From Alphaproteobacteria bacterium (lineage in GTDB: Bacteria > Pseudomonadota > Alphaproteobacteria > Micavibrionales > Micavibrionaceae), in the NCBI GenBank assembly GCA_024279035.1, contig JAJRSA010000015.1, positions 1 to 64,000 on the forward strand: 64,000 bases of DNA, written 5' to 3'. This document shows positions 17,664 through 29,605 of the stretch, piece after piece. The stretch's first letter is position 1. The number at the start of each line of letters is the position of its first letter. The notes beneath the pieces were generated by a model, which had not been told where the DNA came from, did not search any database, and saw only the letters and a list, made by a program, of their open reading frames with translations. The translations under genes and the position numbers were made by a program.

Positions 17664-20369
17664 TTATTTAAATGGAGATATTGCTCCTCCTGCCACTTGT
17701 CCTAATCCTTTTGCTCCATCTTTCAGAGCTCCTGTTAATTCTCCCCCAAGAACACCGCCTCCAATTGCAGCATATCTAATTAAATTATCTGCAGCATCTT
17801 CTGCTTTGTCTCCGAAACTTTCAACCCCTTCTCCAATCCAGCGCAAAATACTGTTAGGGACAAGATCAATGAGTTTAAAGCAAGAAGTTGCCATGATATA
17901 AATCAAGACAACATAAAGAAGTGTGAAGAAGAATTGATCGACCTGACTCCGATAATATTCTATATCTAAGAAAGTAGCCACACCCGTCCCAGAAACATAT
18001 GTCCCAGGCGTAGAATAAGAATCATATCCCGACAAGTTTGCCGCAACGAGATCAAAAAGCTCGTTCATAACAACCGCCATCGCCGTAAAAATAGAGACGG
18101 CAGCAAGCATGCCAAATACCGTAAGAATAGGTCTAAGAAAAATTTCAAGAAGAAGAACATATCCATTTTTTGCCGCAGGGCCTGAAATACCATCCCCATC
18201 AATTTTTAAATGGGCAAGCGCCCATAAAGGAACAGCAACCATTGCTTCAAAGATGGCTTTAACCCATTTCCCCATTGCAAAGAAGAAATAAATAAAAGGA
18301 AGAAATGGTAAAATATAAAAAAGCAAAAAGCCTGTGGTGAGCGCAATAGATCCAATAGTAATAAAAGTACCGGAGAACCCTTCTGCCATAACACTGGCTG
18401 GCTTCTCGTTTGCGGAAGAGGCTGCCCCTGCTCCAAAAGAAAGAGTCATTCCAATCCCAATATTTGTGATGGCACTTTCAATAATGCTTTTTCCAAGCCC
18501 TGACATTTGTGCCAAAGGATGAACATCATTGTTTTCTCGTAGATCAAAAAGACCATCCGCACCAAAGATAGTGCTCAAAATAACCCCTATGGGGTTAGAA
18601 TCTTCTTTTGCATCTGGTGTCGGATCAAGATCATCATCTGTAAAAACCTTATAAATTTCATTAAGATGACCAGCGACTTCATGATCGCGCGCCGCTTGCC
18701 AACTAAATGCTGTATCTTTTGGTTCCTTGGGAAGCTGAGGGTTATATTTATCAAGTGCAAATAATTGTGGAGCCATGCGCTTTTTTTCTTGGGCCACAAA
18801 CTCCATAACTTCTGGGAGATCCTGACCATAAGGTATTTCATAAGTAGCCGTGATAATGGCCCCATTAATCTCAGAAATCTTATTAAACCATAGACCTGCA
18901 GCGCCCCACCCTTGATCAAGAAATATTCCACCATAATCAAATCCAGTATATCCAGTAACACTGGCAGGGCTAAGTGTTGCTACTAAGGTGGCCTCTAAAT
19001 TCGTCTGTGTCATAGAAATGAGGTTTCTAAGGTAAGTGACAGGTGGGGCGTTCGTACATCCCCCCCCCCAAATAGCGGGACAAGCAACAGCTCCGACAAA
19101 CGTAGAGAAACCATACCGTTCTTCTGCAATTTTTTCTGCCATCTGATTTAAATTGGTATTATTCCAGAGGGACTCCATTATATCGAAATACGCTTCTGAA
19201 ATTGTAAGAGCAAAAGGAACATTTGTCGAATCGATAGAAAGAACTATTTCTCCACAATACGGACGAATACGAGACGCATAAGTACCATGTATAGGAGGAG
19301 TTGCCGTACTTCCATTTTCTCCATATCTGATACGGATATCCTTGTGCCCAGCATAAAAAGCCAATGCCGCAGCAAATGTTGAAGGTGAGACAGATGCTGT
19401 CCCTGTATATAAATAAGGTTGGATATCCTTATCGTAGACTCGTTTATAGGCTGCACGACAAGACGTTACGAGATGATAGAACTGTACAAGTGTTGTTAAG
19501 TCTGGAGAATTGGGCTTAACAATCATATTAGGCGCGTCAGATCCAAGCGCATTCGTTAGACTAATATTAAAAACTTTCCATCCGTTTGTGCCAAGACCAG
19601 ACCCCCAATTGGCCACATTTAAGAGAAGATATTGACCTGTATTAATTCCGTTGGCGAGAGGAAGAAGGAGGGCGACAGCCAGAACCAATCTAAGAGGGGC
19701 ATAGACACTTCCAAATCGCCGTCCAAAAGGAGATCCTGTTTGTGCCGTCTCAGCAACAACGACAAAGAAATAGTATAAGATAATAAGCAAAGCAACAACG
19801 AGCATACAAGCACTATAAAATTGAAAGAGGGCATGCAGGCCTATATGGATTGGCCATGGAGTTGCAGGCAAGGCACTCGGAGCGCCCGTACATAAGACAC
19901 CTTGAGCAATACAGGAATTAAAAACATTTGGAACACCAAAAATGCGATCCAACATTATAAGAGCAAGATCATCATCAGGAGGTGTTGTTTGAAACAATCC
20001 CGTAATTATTGTTGCAAAGGCTGACCCAGAATAAGAACAAAGAAACAAGAGGATAGAAATTAATTGTGCCAAGAGAAGAAGAAATGCACAAGAGACAAGA
20101 ACAAATAACACGATCTGGTCAATGTTCTTCCACGACCATTTAAGGTTAGTATATGCCTCTAAAATAACATCTCTGACTCCAAAACGATTTATATTGTCAG
20201 CATTCAGATAAGGATGCCCTGCAGGAAGCAAGCGTGTGATAGAAAACAGATATGCAGTAAGAAAGGATAAGTAACCAAAATTAAATCCAAATTCTCGAAA
20301 GCGAGAAGAAATCTCTGGCATAACAGCATAGCGAATAGATCGTTTTAAAAGAGTCGACTGCGGTCTCAT
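17664..20369 (-). CDS. dotA: DotA/TraY family type IVB secretion membrane protein, copy 2
   Basis: The 901-residue paralogue has the same architecture as its neighbours: N-terminal HPYLNADNINRFGVRD, first TM pair, FGRRFGSVYAPLRLVLAVALLLP, a periplasmic region with RPYCGEIVLS and GWGAAGLWFNKISEINGA, HPLAQMSGLGKSIIESAITN, then a TM cluster with WALAHLKIDGDG and SCFKLIDLVPNSILRWIGEG. It is the shortest of the three. Its ATG overlaps the stop of copy 3 (ATGA), so copies 3 and 2 are translationally coupled. A G10 run lies in the middle (19060-19069, encoding WGGGC). Confidence 0.85.
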   Translation of the reverse strand: MRPQSTLLKRSIRYAVMPEISSRFREFGFNFGYLSFLTAYLFSITRLLPAGHPYLNADNINRFGVRDVILEAYTNLKWSWKNIDQIVLFVLVSCAFLLLLAQLISILLFLCSYSGSAFATIITGLFQTTPPDDDLALIMLDRIFGVPNVFNSCIAQGVLCTGAPSALPATPWPIHIGLHALFQFYSACMLVVALLIILYYFFVVVAETAQTGSPFGRRFGSVYAPLRLVLAVALLLPLANGINTGQYLLLNVANWGSGLGTNGWKVFNISLTNALGSDAPNMIVKPNSPDLTTLVQFYHLVTSCRAAYKRVYDKDIQPYLYTGTASVSPSTFAAALAFYAGHKDIRIRYGENGSTATPPIHGTYASRIRPYCGEIVLSIDSTNVPFALTISEAYFDIMESLWNNTNLNQMAEKIAEERYGFSTFVGAVACPAIWGGGCTNAPPVTYLRNLISMTQTNLEATLVATLSPASVTGYTGFDYGGIFLDQGWGAAGLWFNKISEINGAIITATYEIPYGQDLPEVMEFVAQEKKRMAPQLFALDKYNPQLPKEPKDTAFSWQAARDHEVAGHLNEIYKVFTDDDLDPTPDAKEDSNPIGVILSTIFGADGLFDLRENNDVHPLAQMSGLGKSIIESAITNIGIGMTLSFGAGAASSANEKPASVMAEGFSGTFITIGSIALTTGFLLFYILPFLPFIYFFFAMGKWVKAIFEAMVAVPLWALAHLKIDGDGISGPAAKNGYVLLLEIFLRPILTVFGMLAAVSIFTAMAVVMNELFDLVAANLSGYDSYSTPGTYVSGTGVATFLDIEYYRSQVDQFFFTLLYVVLIYIMATSCFKLIDLVPNSILRWIGEGVESFGDKAEDAADNLIRYAAIGGGVLGGELTGALKDGAKGLGQVAGGAISPFK
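19060..19069 (-). repeat. Homopolymer G10 (coding strand) inside dotA copy 2
   Basis: Ten consecutive C on the + strand encode Trp-Gly-Gly-Gly-Cys in the periplasmic region. Together with the G11 in copy 1 this is the second long G tract in the dotA trio; copy 3 has none of comparable length. Confidence 0.9.
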
Positions 20370-23275
20370 GGCGTTGTCCCTCCAGATCCTGTCCCAGTGG
20401 GGGGCTTCCCTAGCCCTGTAGCGGTATTGCTAAATCCTGCAATATTCGAGGACGTGTTAGCGCCCACCACCCCACCTAACCCTGTAGCACCGCCAACTCC
20501 CTTTCCAAGGGCTTCACCTACAGTCGATACACCTTGCCCAATAGCAGGAGCAAAACGATACGTAGCCATAGAGGCATATCGATAGAGGCCATCTGCTGGA
20601 TCTTTTGCCATATCTCCAAAGGACTTCACTCCCGCATTAATCCAACGTATTACACTGTGAGGAATTTGATCAATAAGCTTAAAAGAAGACGTTCCAATCA
20701 TATAAACAACAATAATATACATGACGAGGAAGAAGAATTGATCAACGTTATTTCGATGATATCCCATTGTTAAAGGATTATTCAATGAGGCCATCTCAAC
20801 AGTAACGCCTGATAAATTATCTGTGACAAGATCCCATATATTATTTAAAACCGCGACAGAAGCAGAAAAGATAGCGGTTGATGCGATAAGGCCAAACAGG
20901 ATGAGTGTTGGGCGAATAAAGATTTCTAAGAGCAGGTAATAACCCGATTGAGCTTCTTTGGAAAAAAGGCTATCTCCTTTCAATTTTAGATGCGCTAAAG
21001 CCCAAAGTGGAACACCCACCATAGCCTCAAAAATTGATTTTATCCACCCAGACGCCGCAAAGAAACTGTATAAAAATGGCATAAAAGGGACGATATAGTA
21101 AAGAACAACCCCGAGTAAAATTCCAATGAAAGAAAGAGCAGAAAAGAAACCTGCCATCCCTGTAAAAGCACTCCCTAATCCTTCTCCTGCAGCATTCATA
21201 GTCCCTCCTATAAATGAAGCACCTGCGGCAAGGGTTAAATTTGTAATGGCATTTTCAATTAAGTTACGGCCAATGGAAGATAATTGCGCCAAAGGATGAA
21301 GGTGATCCTGCTCTCTGATCGTTAAAATAGGGGTTAAACCAAAGATAGAGGCCAATGATCCTTCAAAAGGATTGGCTTTTGAAGCCATATTTCTTGGATC
21401 CGCCCCCCCATCAGACGTCCAGTAGTCATACGCAACAAGAAGCGTTGAACTGATTTGCCTATCTTGTTCATTGTCAAATTTTACATTTCTATTACCATCG
21501 GCAACAGGTTGAAAAATATTTAATGGATCAGTATTTGGATTAGTAGAAAGCTTATACTCTTTAGATTTTTCCATCACTTCTGGAAATTTCCCTGGGTGCG
21601 GTATAGCCGAAACGCCAATGACCACATCCCCATTCCATTCAGAGATTTTGTTATACCATATGCCTGCTGTCACCCACCCTCTATTCAGATCAGCTGCCGT
21701 TGGCGTAAAGGGACTTGGAACAATCGTCATCAAACCTGAAATGGTTAGATCAACTATATCATTAAAAACACGTCTAAATTCTGATGTTGAAAAAGCTCTA
21801 TGATTTGGAGAAAGCTCTGGGTTATTACAAGCTCCCAATCCTGTGTATGAAGACCCTAGTCCACAGGGTGAAATAAGGTTATATCCTTTATTTTGAAGCT
21901 TATGAGCGACAATTTTATATCCAAATGTTTGAGGCCTCTGGATTTCTGGAAGAGTAGAAAAAATCAACGGATTGGGCTCTGAAAAAAGAGTCATGACCTC
22001 AACATAATAAGCCCACCCTAACGCCGTTTGCAATTGAGGAATGGTAAGGTTTTTATACGGGAAAACAAGGTCTCCACAATAGGGGCGTACGTTTCCTGTA
22101 AGCTTAGGATAATCTGTTATACTTTTATGACCAAAATATATATAGACATCGCTCGTCCCATAAAATGTAAGAGCATCGTTAAAATTAACGACTCCAGGGC
22201 TTGAAAACACAAGTTGTGAAAGCCCTGCTCCAGCATTTACTTTTACAAAGTAAGGCTGGATATCAATATCATACATTTGCTTATAGGCATAAATGCATGT
22301 ATGTATTAAATTAGCATACGCAATTAGTCCTGACACATCAGGAGCTTGAGGATGCACAATCAATCCATTTGATACATAAGAGCCTCCACCACTATAGGAT
22401 GGCGCTTGAGTATAGGCATTTCCATTGACATCAGTGTAGCTATAATTCGGTCCTTGATATGCAATGGGAGCACCTGTCCCAAAAGGGGAGGTAACACCTG
22501 GAGCTGCGTTAAATGCAAGCCATACATTGGTTGCCACACCCGACCCATATTTTGCAACATAGAGAAGTATGTACTGCGCAGAATTAAGACCATAATTTCC
22601 CATGGGAACAAGGAGTCCAAGAGCCAGAACTAGCCTCAATGGCCCCCATATTTTATGAAACCTTTCTCCAAAGAGATTCCCCGAAAAAGCGGTTTCCCCA
22701 ACAATTGACACAATATAATATAGAAAGATAAAACCAGCAAGAATCCACAGAGCAGTATTATAAAATGCTAACATACTATGCAGTCCGACCTGAAAAGGCG
22801 TTGGGAAAACAGGCACAGTTGCAGCATATCCAGAGTTATACACACCAGGTATACCAAAAATACGATCTAAAATTTCAAAGGCAATATCAGTCGCTGGACT
22901 TGCAGTAATGACAGTTGCCATCAATGCATGAGCACTATTCGAAAAAAAAGAAAAGGCGAATCCAAAAGCAAAAAGAATAAACAAAAAGAATGTTAAAAGC
23001 GTCGCTCCAAACACAACAATTTTATCAATATTCTTGCGATCAAATGTAAGTTCATTTGCAGCAACAGAGACCAGAGAAACAATTCCAAATCGTCCATAAT
23101 TATCCATATTAAGATAAGGGTGCGTTGCAGGCAAAAGCCCTAAATTTTTATAAAGGCTGGCCAAGAACATGGGGAGGTAATAGAAGTGACTAAACAATGT
23201 TTTCAAGCGTGGAAATACGCCCGGTAAGGTCGCATACATAAACACATTTTTTGGTTTTAATTCAACCTCTTGCAC
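20366..23275 (-). CDS. dotA: DotA/TraY family type IVB secretion membrane protein, copy 3 (first in operon)
   Basis: The 969-residue paralogue is transcribed first. It starts at GTG (23273-23275) preceded by a strong AGGAGGGG six bases upstream, which decides the start. The order of blocks is the same: LPGVFPRLKTLFSHFYYLP, HPYLNMDNYGRFGIV, TM pair, FGERFHKIWGPLRLVLALGLLVP, periplasmic RPYCGDLVFPYK and GWVTAGIWYNKISEWNGD, HPLAQLSSIGRNLIENAITN, TM cluster with WALAHLKLKGDS and SSFKLIDQIPHSVIRWINAG. A Gly/Thr-rich tail ends the protein (GLGKPPTGTGSGG). Extra Cys residues (SPCGLG, GACNN) lie in the periplasmic part. No other secretion genes are adjacent. Confidence 0.85.
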   Translation of the reverse strand: MQEVELKPKNVFMYATLPGVFPRLKTLFSHFYYLPMFLASLYKNLGLLPATHPYLNMDNYGRFGIVSLVSVAANELTFDRKNIDKIVVFGATLLTFFLFILFAFGFAFSFFSNSAHALMATVITASPATDIAFEILDRIFGIPGVYNSGYAATVPVFPTPFQVGLHSMLAFYNTALWILAGFIFLYYIVSIVGETAFSGNLFGERFHKIWGPLRLVLALGLLVPMGNYGLNSAQYILLYVAKYGSGVATNVWLAFNAAPGVTSPFGTGAPIAYQGPNYSYTDVNGNAYTQAPSYSGGGSYVSNGLIVHPQAPDVSGLIAYANLIHTCIYAYKQMYDIDIQPYFVKVNAGAGLSQLVFSSPGVVNFNDALTFYGTSDVYIYFGHKSITDYPKLTGNVRPYCGDLVFPYKNLTIPQLQTALGWAYYVEVMTLFSEPNPLIFSTLPEIQRPQTFGYKIVAHKLQNKGYNLISPCGLGSSYTGLGACNNPELSPNHRAFSTSEFRRVFNDIVDLTISGLMTIVPSPFTPTAADLNRGWVTAGIWYNKISEWNGDVVIGVSAIPHPGKFPEVMEKSKEYKLSTNPNTDPLNIFQPVADGNRNVKFDNEQDRQISSTLLVAYDYWTSDGGADPRNMASKANPFEGSLASIFGLTPILTIREQDHLHPLAQLSSIGRNLIENAITNLTLAAGASFIGGTMNAAGEGLGSAFTGMAGFFSALSFIGILLGVVLYYIVPFMPFLYSFFAASGWIKSIFEAMVGVPLWALAHLKLKGDSLFSKEAQSGYYLLLEIFIRPTLILFGLIASTAIFSASVAVLNNIWDLVTDNLSGVTVEMASLNNPLTMGYHRNNVDQFFFLVMYIIVVYMIGTSSFKLIDQIPHSVIRWINAGVKSFGDMAKDPADGLYRYASMATYRFAPAIGQGVSTVGEALGKGVGGATGLGGVVGANTSSNIAGFSNTATGLGKPPTGTGSGGTTP

Positions 23276-23575
23276 TAAAAACCCCTCCTATTATAGATAT
23301 AGTAATATATCTTCATTTTATCAAAAAAGTGATAAATTTTATTTAATTTCCTTTATATTGTAGCATGATAGATAAAAAGAACGCCAACTTTTCACCATAA
23401 TTTTTTTATGCTCAAAAAACATATCCACAACATCTTTTTGATTTTTTCTGACCACAAGGTCGATTTAGCTCCCATTACATGCTACCAAAATAAAAGTCTT
23501 GCAATCGGGATAGAGGGGCTATATCTTCACGCCCGATTGACTTCATAGACGTGAACGAACAGAAAAGGAAATACT
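23276..23575. other. Divergent intergenic region between dotA copy 3 and acpP
   Basis: This AT-rich spacer must carry promoters for both directions. On the acpP side, CAATCGGG (23502-23509) and CCCGATTG (23532-23539) form an 8-bp inverted repeat with a 22-nt loop. A TTGCAA (23499-23504) and TATATC (23520-23525) could be promoter elements, but with only 15 bp spacing. On the dotA side, before the AGGAGGGG, the sequence is a near-repetitive TATAGATATAG tract. No gene is visible. Confidence 0.45.
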
Positions 23576-23812
23576 ATGAGTGACGTAGCTGAACGCGTAA
23601 AAAAGATTGTTGTTGAACATCTTGGCGTAGAAGAAAGCAAAGTTTCAGAAGCGGCAAGCTTCATTGATGATTTGGGCGCAGACTCATTGGATACAGTTGA
23701 GCTTGTGATGGCCTTTGAAGAGGAATTCAATGTTGAAATTCCTGATGATGCCGCAGAAAAGATTCAAACTGTTGGAGATGCTGTGTCCTTCATCTCTGAG
23801 AATGTTGCATAG
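23576..23812 (+). CDS. acpP: Acyl carrier protein
   Basis: This 78-residue acidic four-helix protein carries fatty acyl chains on phosphopantetheine attached to Ser37 in [10 protein letters not shown]. The ribosome-binding site AAGGAA sits 6 nt before the ATG. It is followed 40 bp later by fabF; its usual upstream neighbour fabG is 9.8 kb away beyond the dotA trio. Expression is probably from the intergenic region described above. Confidence 0.97.
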   Translation: MSDVAERVKKIVVEHLGVEESKVSEAASFIDDLGADSLDTVELVMAFEEEFNVEIPDDAAEKIQTVGDAVSFISENVA

Positions 23813-23852
23813 TCGCCCCATTTTAACTCCCCATTTACTGACGTAGAAAATT

Positions 23853-25130
23853 ATGAGACGTGTTGTTGTTACAGGTTTAGGGATGGTGTCCCCCCTCGGT
23901 GTAGGGGTTAACCATAACTGGTCTGCAATTACGCGCGGGCAAAGCGGGATTCGTAAAATAGATCGTTTTGATGCATCTGATATTTCGTCCCGAATTGCTG
24001 GACTTGTTCCTTATAATTCAGAAATTTTTGGAAAAGGTAAAGAGTATGCTTTTGATCCTGACAAATATGCTAGCCCCAAAGATCAAAAGAAGATTGATAC
24101 ATTCATCCTCTATGCCCTTGCCGCGGCAGCAGAAGCCGTTGAAGACAGCGGCTGGACACCAGAAGATGAGTTATCATTAGAGCGTACGGGCGTGATGATT
24201 GGCTCTGGGATTGGTGGATTACAAACAGTTCATGAAACAGGACGAACATTGGATGCTAAGGGACCACGCCGTGTGTCCCCTTTTTCTGTGCCTGCCATGC
24301 TGATTAATTTAGCCTCTGGACATGTCTCTATCAAATATGGCTTTAAAGGCCCTAATCACTCTGTCGTGACGGCCTGCGCCAGCGGAACACATGCCATTGG
24401 AGACGCAGCACGTATGATTGCCCTTGATGACGCCGATGTTATGGTCGCAGGGGGCGCAGAAGCAGCTGTGAACCGTATTGGCGTATCTTCTTTTGCGGCG
24501 GCGCGTGCCTTATCGACTGGTTATAATGATACACCAAAAGAAGCCTCTCGCCCTTTTGACGAAGGACGGGATGGTTTTGTCATTGCCGAAGGGGCGGGGA
24601 TTTTGATCTTGGAAGAATATGAACATGCCAAGGCTCGGGATGCACATATCTACGGTGAAATTATTGGATACGGTCTCTCAGGAGATGCCCATCACATTAC
24701 CTCTCCTGCCCCTGATGGAAGTGGTGGATTTCGAGCTATGAAGGCTGCTTTGAAACGCGCAAAAATTAATCCTGAAGATGTAGATTATGTGAATGCACAC
24801 GGGACATCTACTCCCATGGGAGATGGAATTGAATGTGGAGCCATAAAACGTCTTTTTGCGAATACACTTGAGACAGTCTCTATGTCCTCCACAAAATCCT
24901 CTATCGGACACTTACTTGGGGCGGCTGGGGCTGTAGAAGCAATTTATTCCTTTAAAACTCTGGAAACAAATATGCTTCCCCCAACATTAAATTTGGATAA
25001 TGTTTCTGAGCCTTGTCAAGGTATTGACCTTGTCCCTAAAGAAACAAAAGAAAAGACTGTAAATATTGTTCTTTCAAATTCCTTTGGTTTTGGTGGAACA
25101 AATGCCAGTCTTGTCATGAAGTCGGTGTAA
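23853..25130 (+). CDS. fabF: 3-oxoacyl-[acyl-carrier-protein] synthase II
   Basis: FabF condenses malonyl-ACP with acyl-ACP to elongate fatty acids and regulates the unsaturated fraction. At 425 residues it shows the nucleophile Cys175 in VVTACASGTH, the two catalytic His residues in NAHGTSTPMGD and SSIGHLLGAAGA, and the C-terminal NSFGFGGTNASL loop. It has the normal length and no domain loss. It follows acpP and converges with argS, whose stop lies 3 bp away; no hairpin separates them. Confidence 0.97.
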   Translation: MRRVVVTGLGMVSPLGVGVNHNWSAITRGQSGIRKIDRFDASDISSRIAGLVPYNSEIFGKGKEYAFDPDKYASPKDQKKIDTFILYALAAAAEAVEDSGWTPEDELSLERTGVMIGSGIGGLQTVHETGRTLDAKGPRRVSPFSVPAMLINLASGHVSIKYGFKGPNHSVVTACASGTHAIGDAARMIALDDADVMVAGGAEAAVNRIGVSSFAAARALSTGYNDTPKEASRPFDEGRDGFVIAEGAGILILEEYEHAKARDAHIYGEIIGYGLSGDAHHITSPAPDGSGGFRAMKAALKRAKINPEDVDYVNAHGTSTPMGDGIECGAIKRLFANTLETVSMSSTKSSIGHLLGAAGAVEAIYSFKTLETNMLPPTLNLDNVSEPCQGIDLVPKETKEKTVNIVLSNSFGFGGTNASLVMKSV

Positions 25131-25133
25131 TTA

Positions 25134-26891
25134 TTACATTCGTTCGGGAACTTTAATTCCCAATAGCCCCATACATGTTTCAATTTGATCCAAGATAAGC
25201 TTGCACAAAGCTAAATGGCTTGATTTCACAGTCTCATTTCCCTCAGACAAAATATGGCAGTGATTGTAAAAACTACTAAAATTCTGGGCAAGGCTATACA
25301 CATAATCACAGAGGATATGTGGCGTATAATTGCGACAGGTTCCCTCTAAAACATCAGGAAATGTTGTGAGAAGGAGAATAATCTCTTTATTGCTTTCCGA
25401 AACGAGAATGTCTTTGAAAGAGTGATCTCCTGCTTTTTTCAAAAGAGATTTAATACGTACAGCTTGATAGAGAATATAAGGCCCTGTCTTGCCCTCAAAA
25501 GAGGTTAAGCGATCTAAATCAAAGATATAATCAGAAATTCGGTTATTTTGAAGATCTGCAAATTTAATGGCAGAGATCCCTATTTTTGTTGCAATATCAT
25601 TTTTTTCTTTGTCTGATAAATCATTTTCTGCATGAACTTCGTTAAGCTTCTCTAGGGATTTGTGAATGGCCATCTCTAGAAAGTCGTCAAGCTTCATTAC
25701 ACCACCTTCACGGGTTTTAAATGGTGTTCCGTCTGTTCCGTTCATTGTACCAAATCCTGCATGGATGAGCTCTGTAGAGTCAGGAACAATCCCTGCTTTT
25801 TGAACAGCTCGAAAGACTTGCTCAAAATGAAGATGTTGACGTTGATCCGCCACATAGATGATTTTAGACGGATGATACAAATTCATACGTTCTACAAGCG
25901 TAGCCATATCAGTTGTTCCATACATTACAGCCCCATCTTTTTTGTAAAGGATAAGAGGGGGAATCTCTTTCGTATCATTGTGTTGCTCAACAGAAATTAC
26001 AAGAGCGCCTTCACTTTGAAGGGCGTAAGATTTTTCCTTTAGGAGATCAACCATTGGAGCAATCAGATCGTGGACATCAGACTCCCCCTTCCACAAATCA
26101 AAATGAACATCGAGAGATGCATAGTTTTCTTTCATGCTTTCCACAGAGACATTTGTAAAATGCTTCCACAGAACGTAATATCCAGCTCGTTTGTTTTGAA
26201 GATCAAGTGTTGCACTTTGTGCCTGTTTATGGCGGTCTGGATCAGCTTTACAAGCTTTGGAAGCGGTCGGGTAAAGTTCTTCAAAATCTTTAATCGTCAA
26301 AGGAGTTTCTTGAGGATAATCCCCCGAAAAATCAGGATCAAAATAAACCCAATTAGGATAACGAATTTCAAGTTCTGACAAAATCATCCCCATGGGCGTA
26401 CCCCAATCTCCCATATGAACGTCGGAGATTGTTTTATAGCCAACATAAGACAAGATTTTCCGCAAAGAATCACCAATAATGGCTGTCCTTATATGTCCGA
26501 CATGCATTGCTTTTCCAAGATTTGGCCCTCCATAGTCAAGCACAATAGTTTGCCCTTGCCCTAGATTAGGAGCTCCAAATCTGTCCGTCATAATCGTTTG
26601 TTGGAGGTGACTTTGGAGATACGCATCCGTAACAGTGAGATTGATAAACCCAGGGCCTGCGATTTCAACAGTTTCAAATTCTACCCGATCTCTGAGAAGA
26701 GCCACAATATCTTCAGCAATCTGACGAGGGGCTTTTTTAGCAATACGCGCAGCACTCATCGCCCCATTACATTGAAACTGTGCCAGATCAGGACGATCGG
26801 AGACATCCACTTGCCCAAGTTCGACAGGGAGCTCCAGTTGAACAAAAATGTCTGAGACAATCTCAGTAAGACGAGAAGAAAGTGAGGACAT
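25134..26891 (-). CDS. argS: Arginyl-tRNA synthetase
   Basis: This class I aminoacyl-tRNA synthetase has 585 residues. The N-terminal Add1-like domain is followed by the HIGH-equivalent GKAMHVGHIRTAIIGD near residue 123. The catalytic core includes YVADQRQHLHFEQVF, and the C-terminal anticodon domain begins near 460. The KMSK equivalent is degenerate, as is usual in ArgS: FKTREGGVMKLDDFL. It is 13 bp downstream of gyrB on the same strand, so probably co-transcribed. Confidence 0.96.
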   Translation of the reverse strand: MSSLSSRLTEIVSDIFVQLELPVELGQVDVSDRPDLAQFQCNGAMSAARIAKKAPRQIAEDIVALLRDRVEFETVEIAGPGFINLTVTDAYLQSHLQQTIMTDRFGAPNLGQGQTIVLDYGGPNLGKAMHVGHIRTAIIGDSLRKILSYVGYKTISDVHMGDWGTPMGMILSELEIRYPNWVYFDPDFSGDYPQETPLTIKDFEELYPTASKACKADPDRHKQAQSATLDLQNKRAGYYVLWKHFTNVSVESMKENYASLDVHFDLWKGESDVHDLIAPMVDLLKEKSYALQSEGALVISVEQHNDTKEIPPLILYKKDGAVMYGTTDMATLVERMNLYHPSKIIYVADQRQHLHFEQVFRAVQKAGIVPDSTELIHAGFGTMNGTDGTPFKTREGGVMKLDDFLEMAIHKSLEKLNEVHAENDLSDKEKNDIATKIGISAIKFADLQNNRISDYIFDLDRLTSFEGKTGPYILYQAVRIKSLLKKAGDHSFKDILVSESNKEIILLLTTFPDVLEGTCRNYTPHILCDYVYSLAQNFSSFYNHCHILSEGNETVKSSHLALCKLILDQIETCMGLLGIKVPERM

Positions 26892-26904
26892 ATTCTACCG
26901 TACC

Positions 26905-29364
<2,460 letters not shown>

Positions 29365-29494
29365 TTAAACCTAACATATTAAAATAAAACATTTTTTCTG
29401 AATATTTGAACAGAGATTATTTATAGCATTTTATGGAAGGAAATCATAGGGAAAACCCCAGAAAAGAGTGTATTCTTTTACCACAGAGCCTCTC

Positions 29495-29593
29495 TGTCAT
29501 CGCCTGAATGTGTTTACACATTCTAGGGCGATCCAGAGTGTAAGATCTCAATGGATTCCCCTAGAATTGTCTACGACAATTCAGGGAATGACA
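29495..29593. repeat. Composite palindromic element with TGTCAT/ATGACA ends
   Basis: The 99-bp element begins with TGTCAT and ends with ATGACA. It contains two hairpins: ATCGCC-GAATGTG-TTTA-CACATTC-GGGCGAT (29499-29532), and GAATTGTC-TAC-GACAATTC with outer CCCT/AGGG (about 29558-29587). ATCCAG and TGGAT face each other in the middle. This mirrors the dispersed palindromic repeats, ending in GTCAT/ATGAC and carrying GATCCAG/TGGATT boxes, known from many Proteobacteria. It lies between gyrB and the lapA-like gene, both leftward, so it sits in the gyrB leader. Only one copy is in this window. Confidence 0.6.
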
Positions 29594-29605
29594 AAGAAAG
29601 GATTC

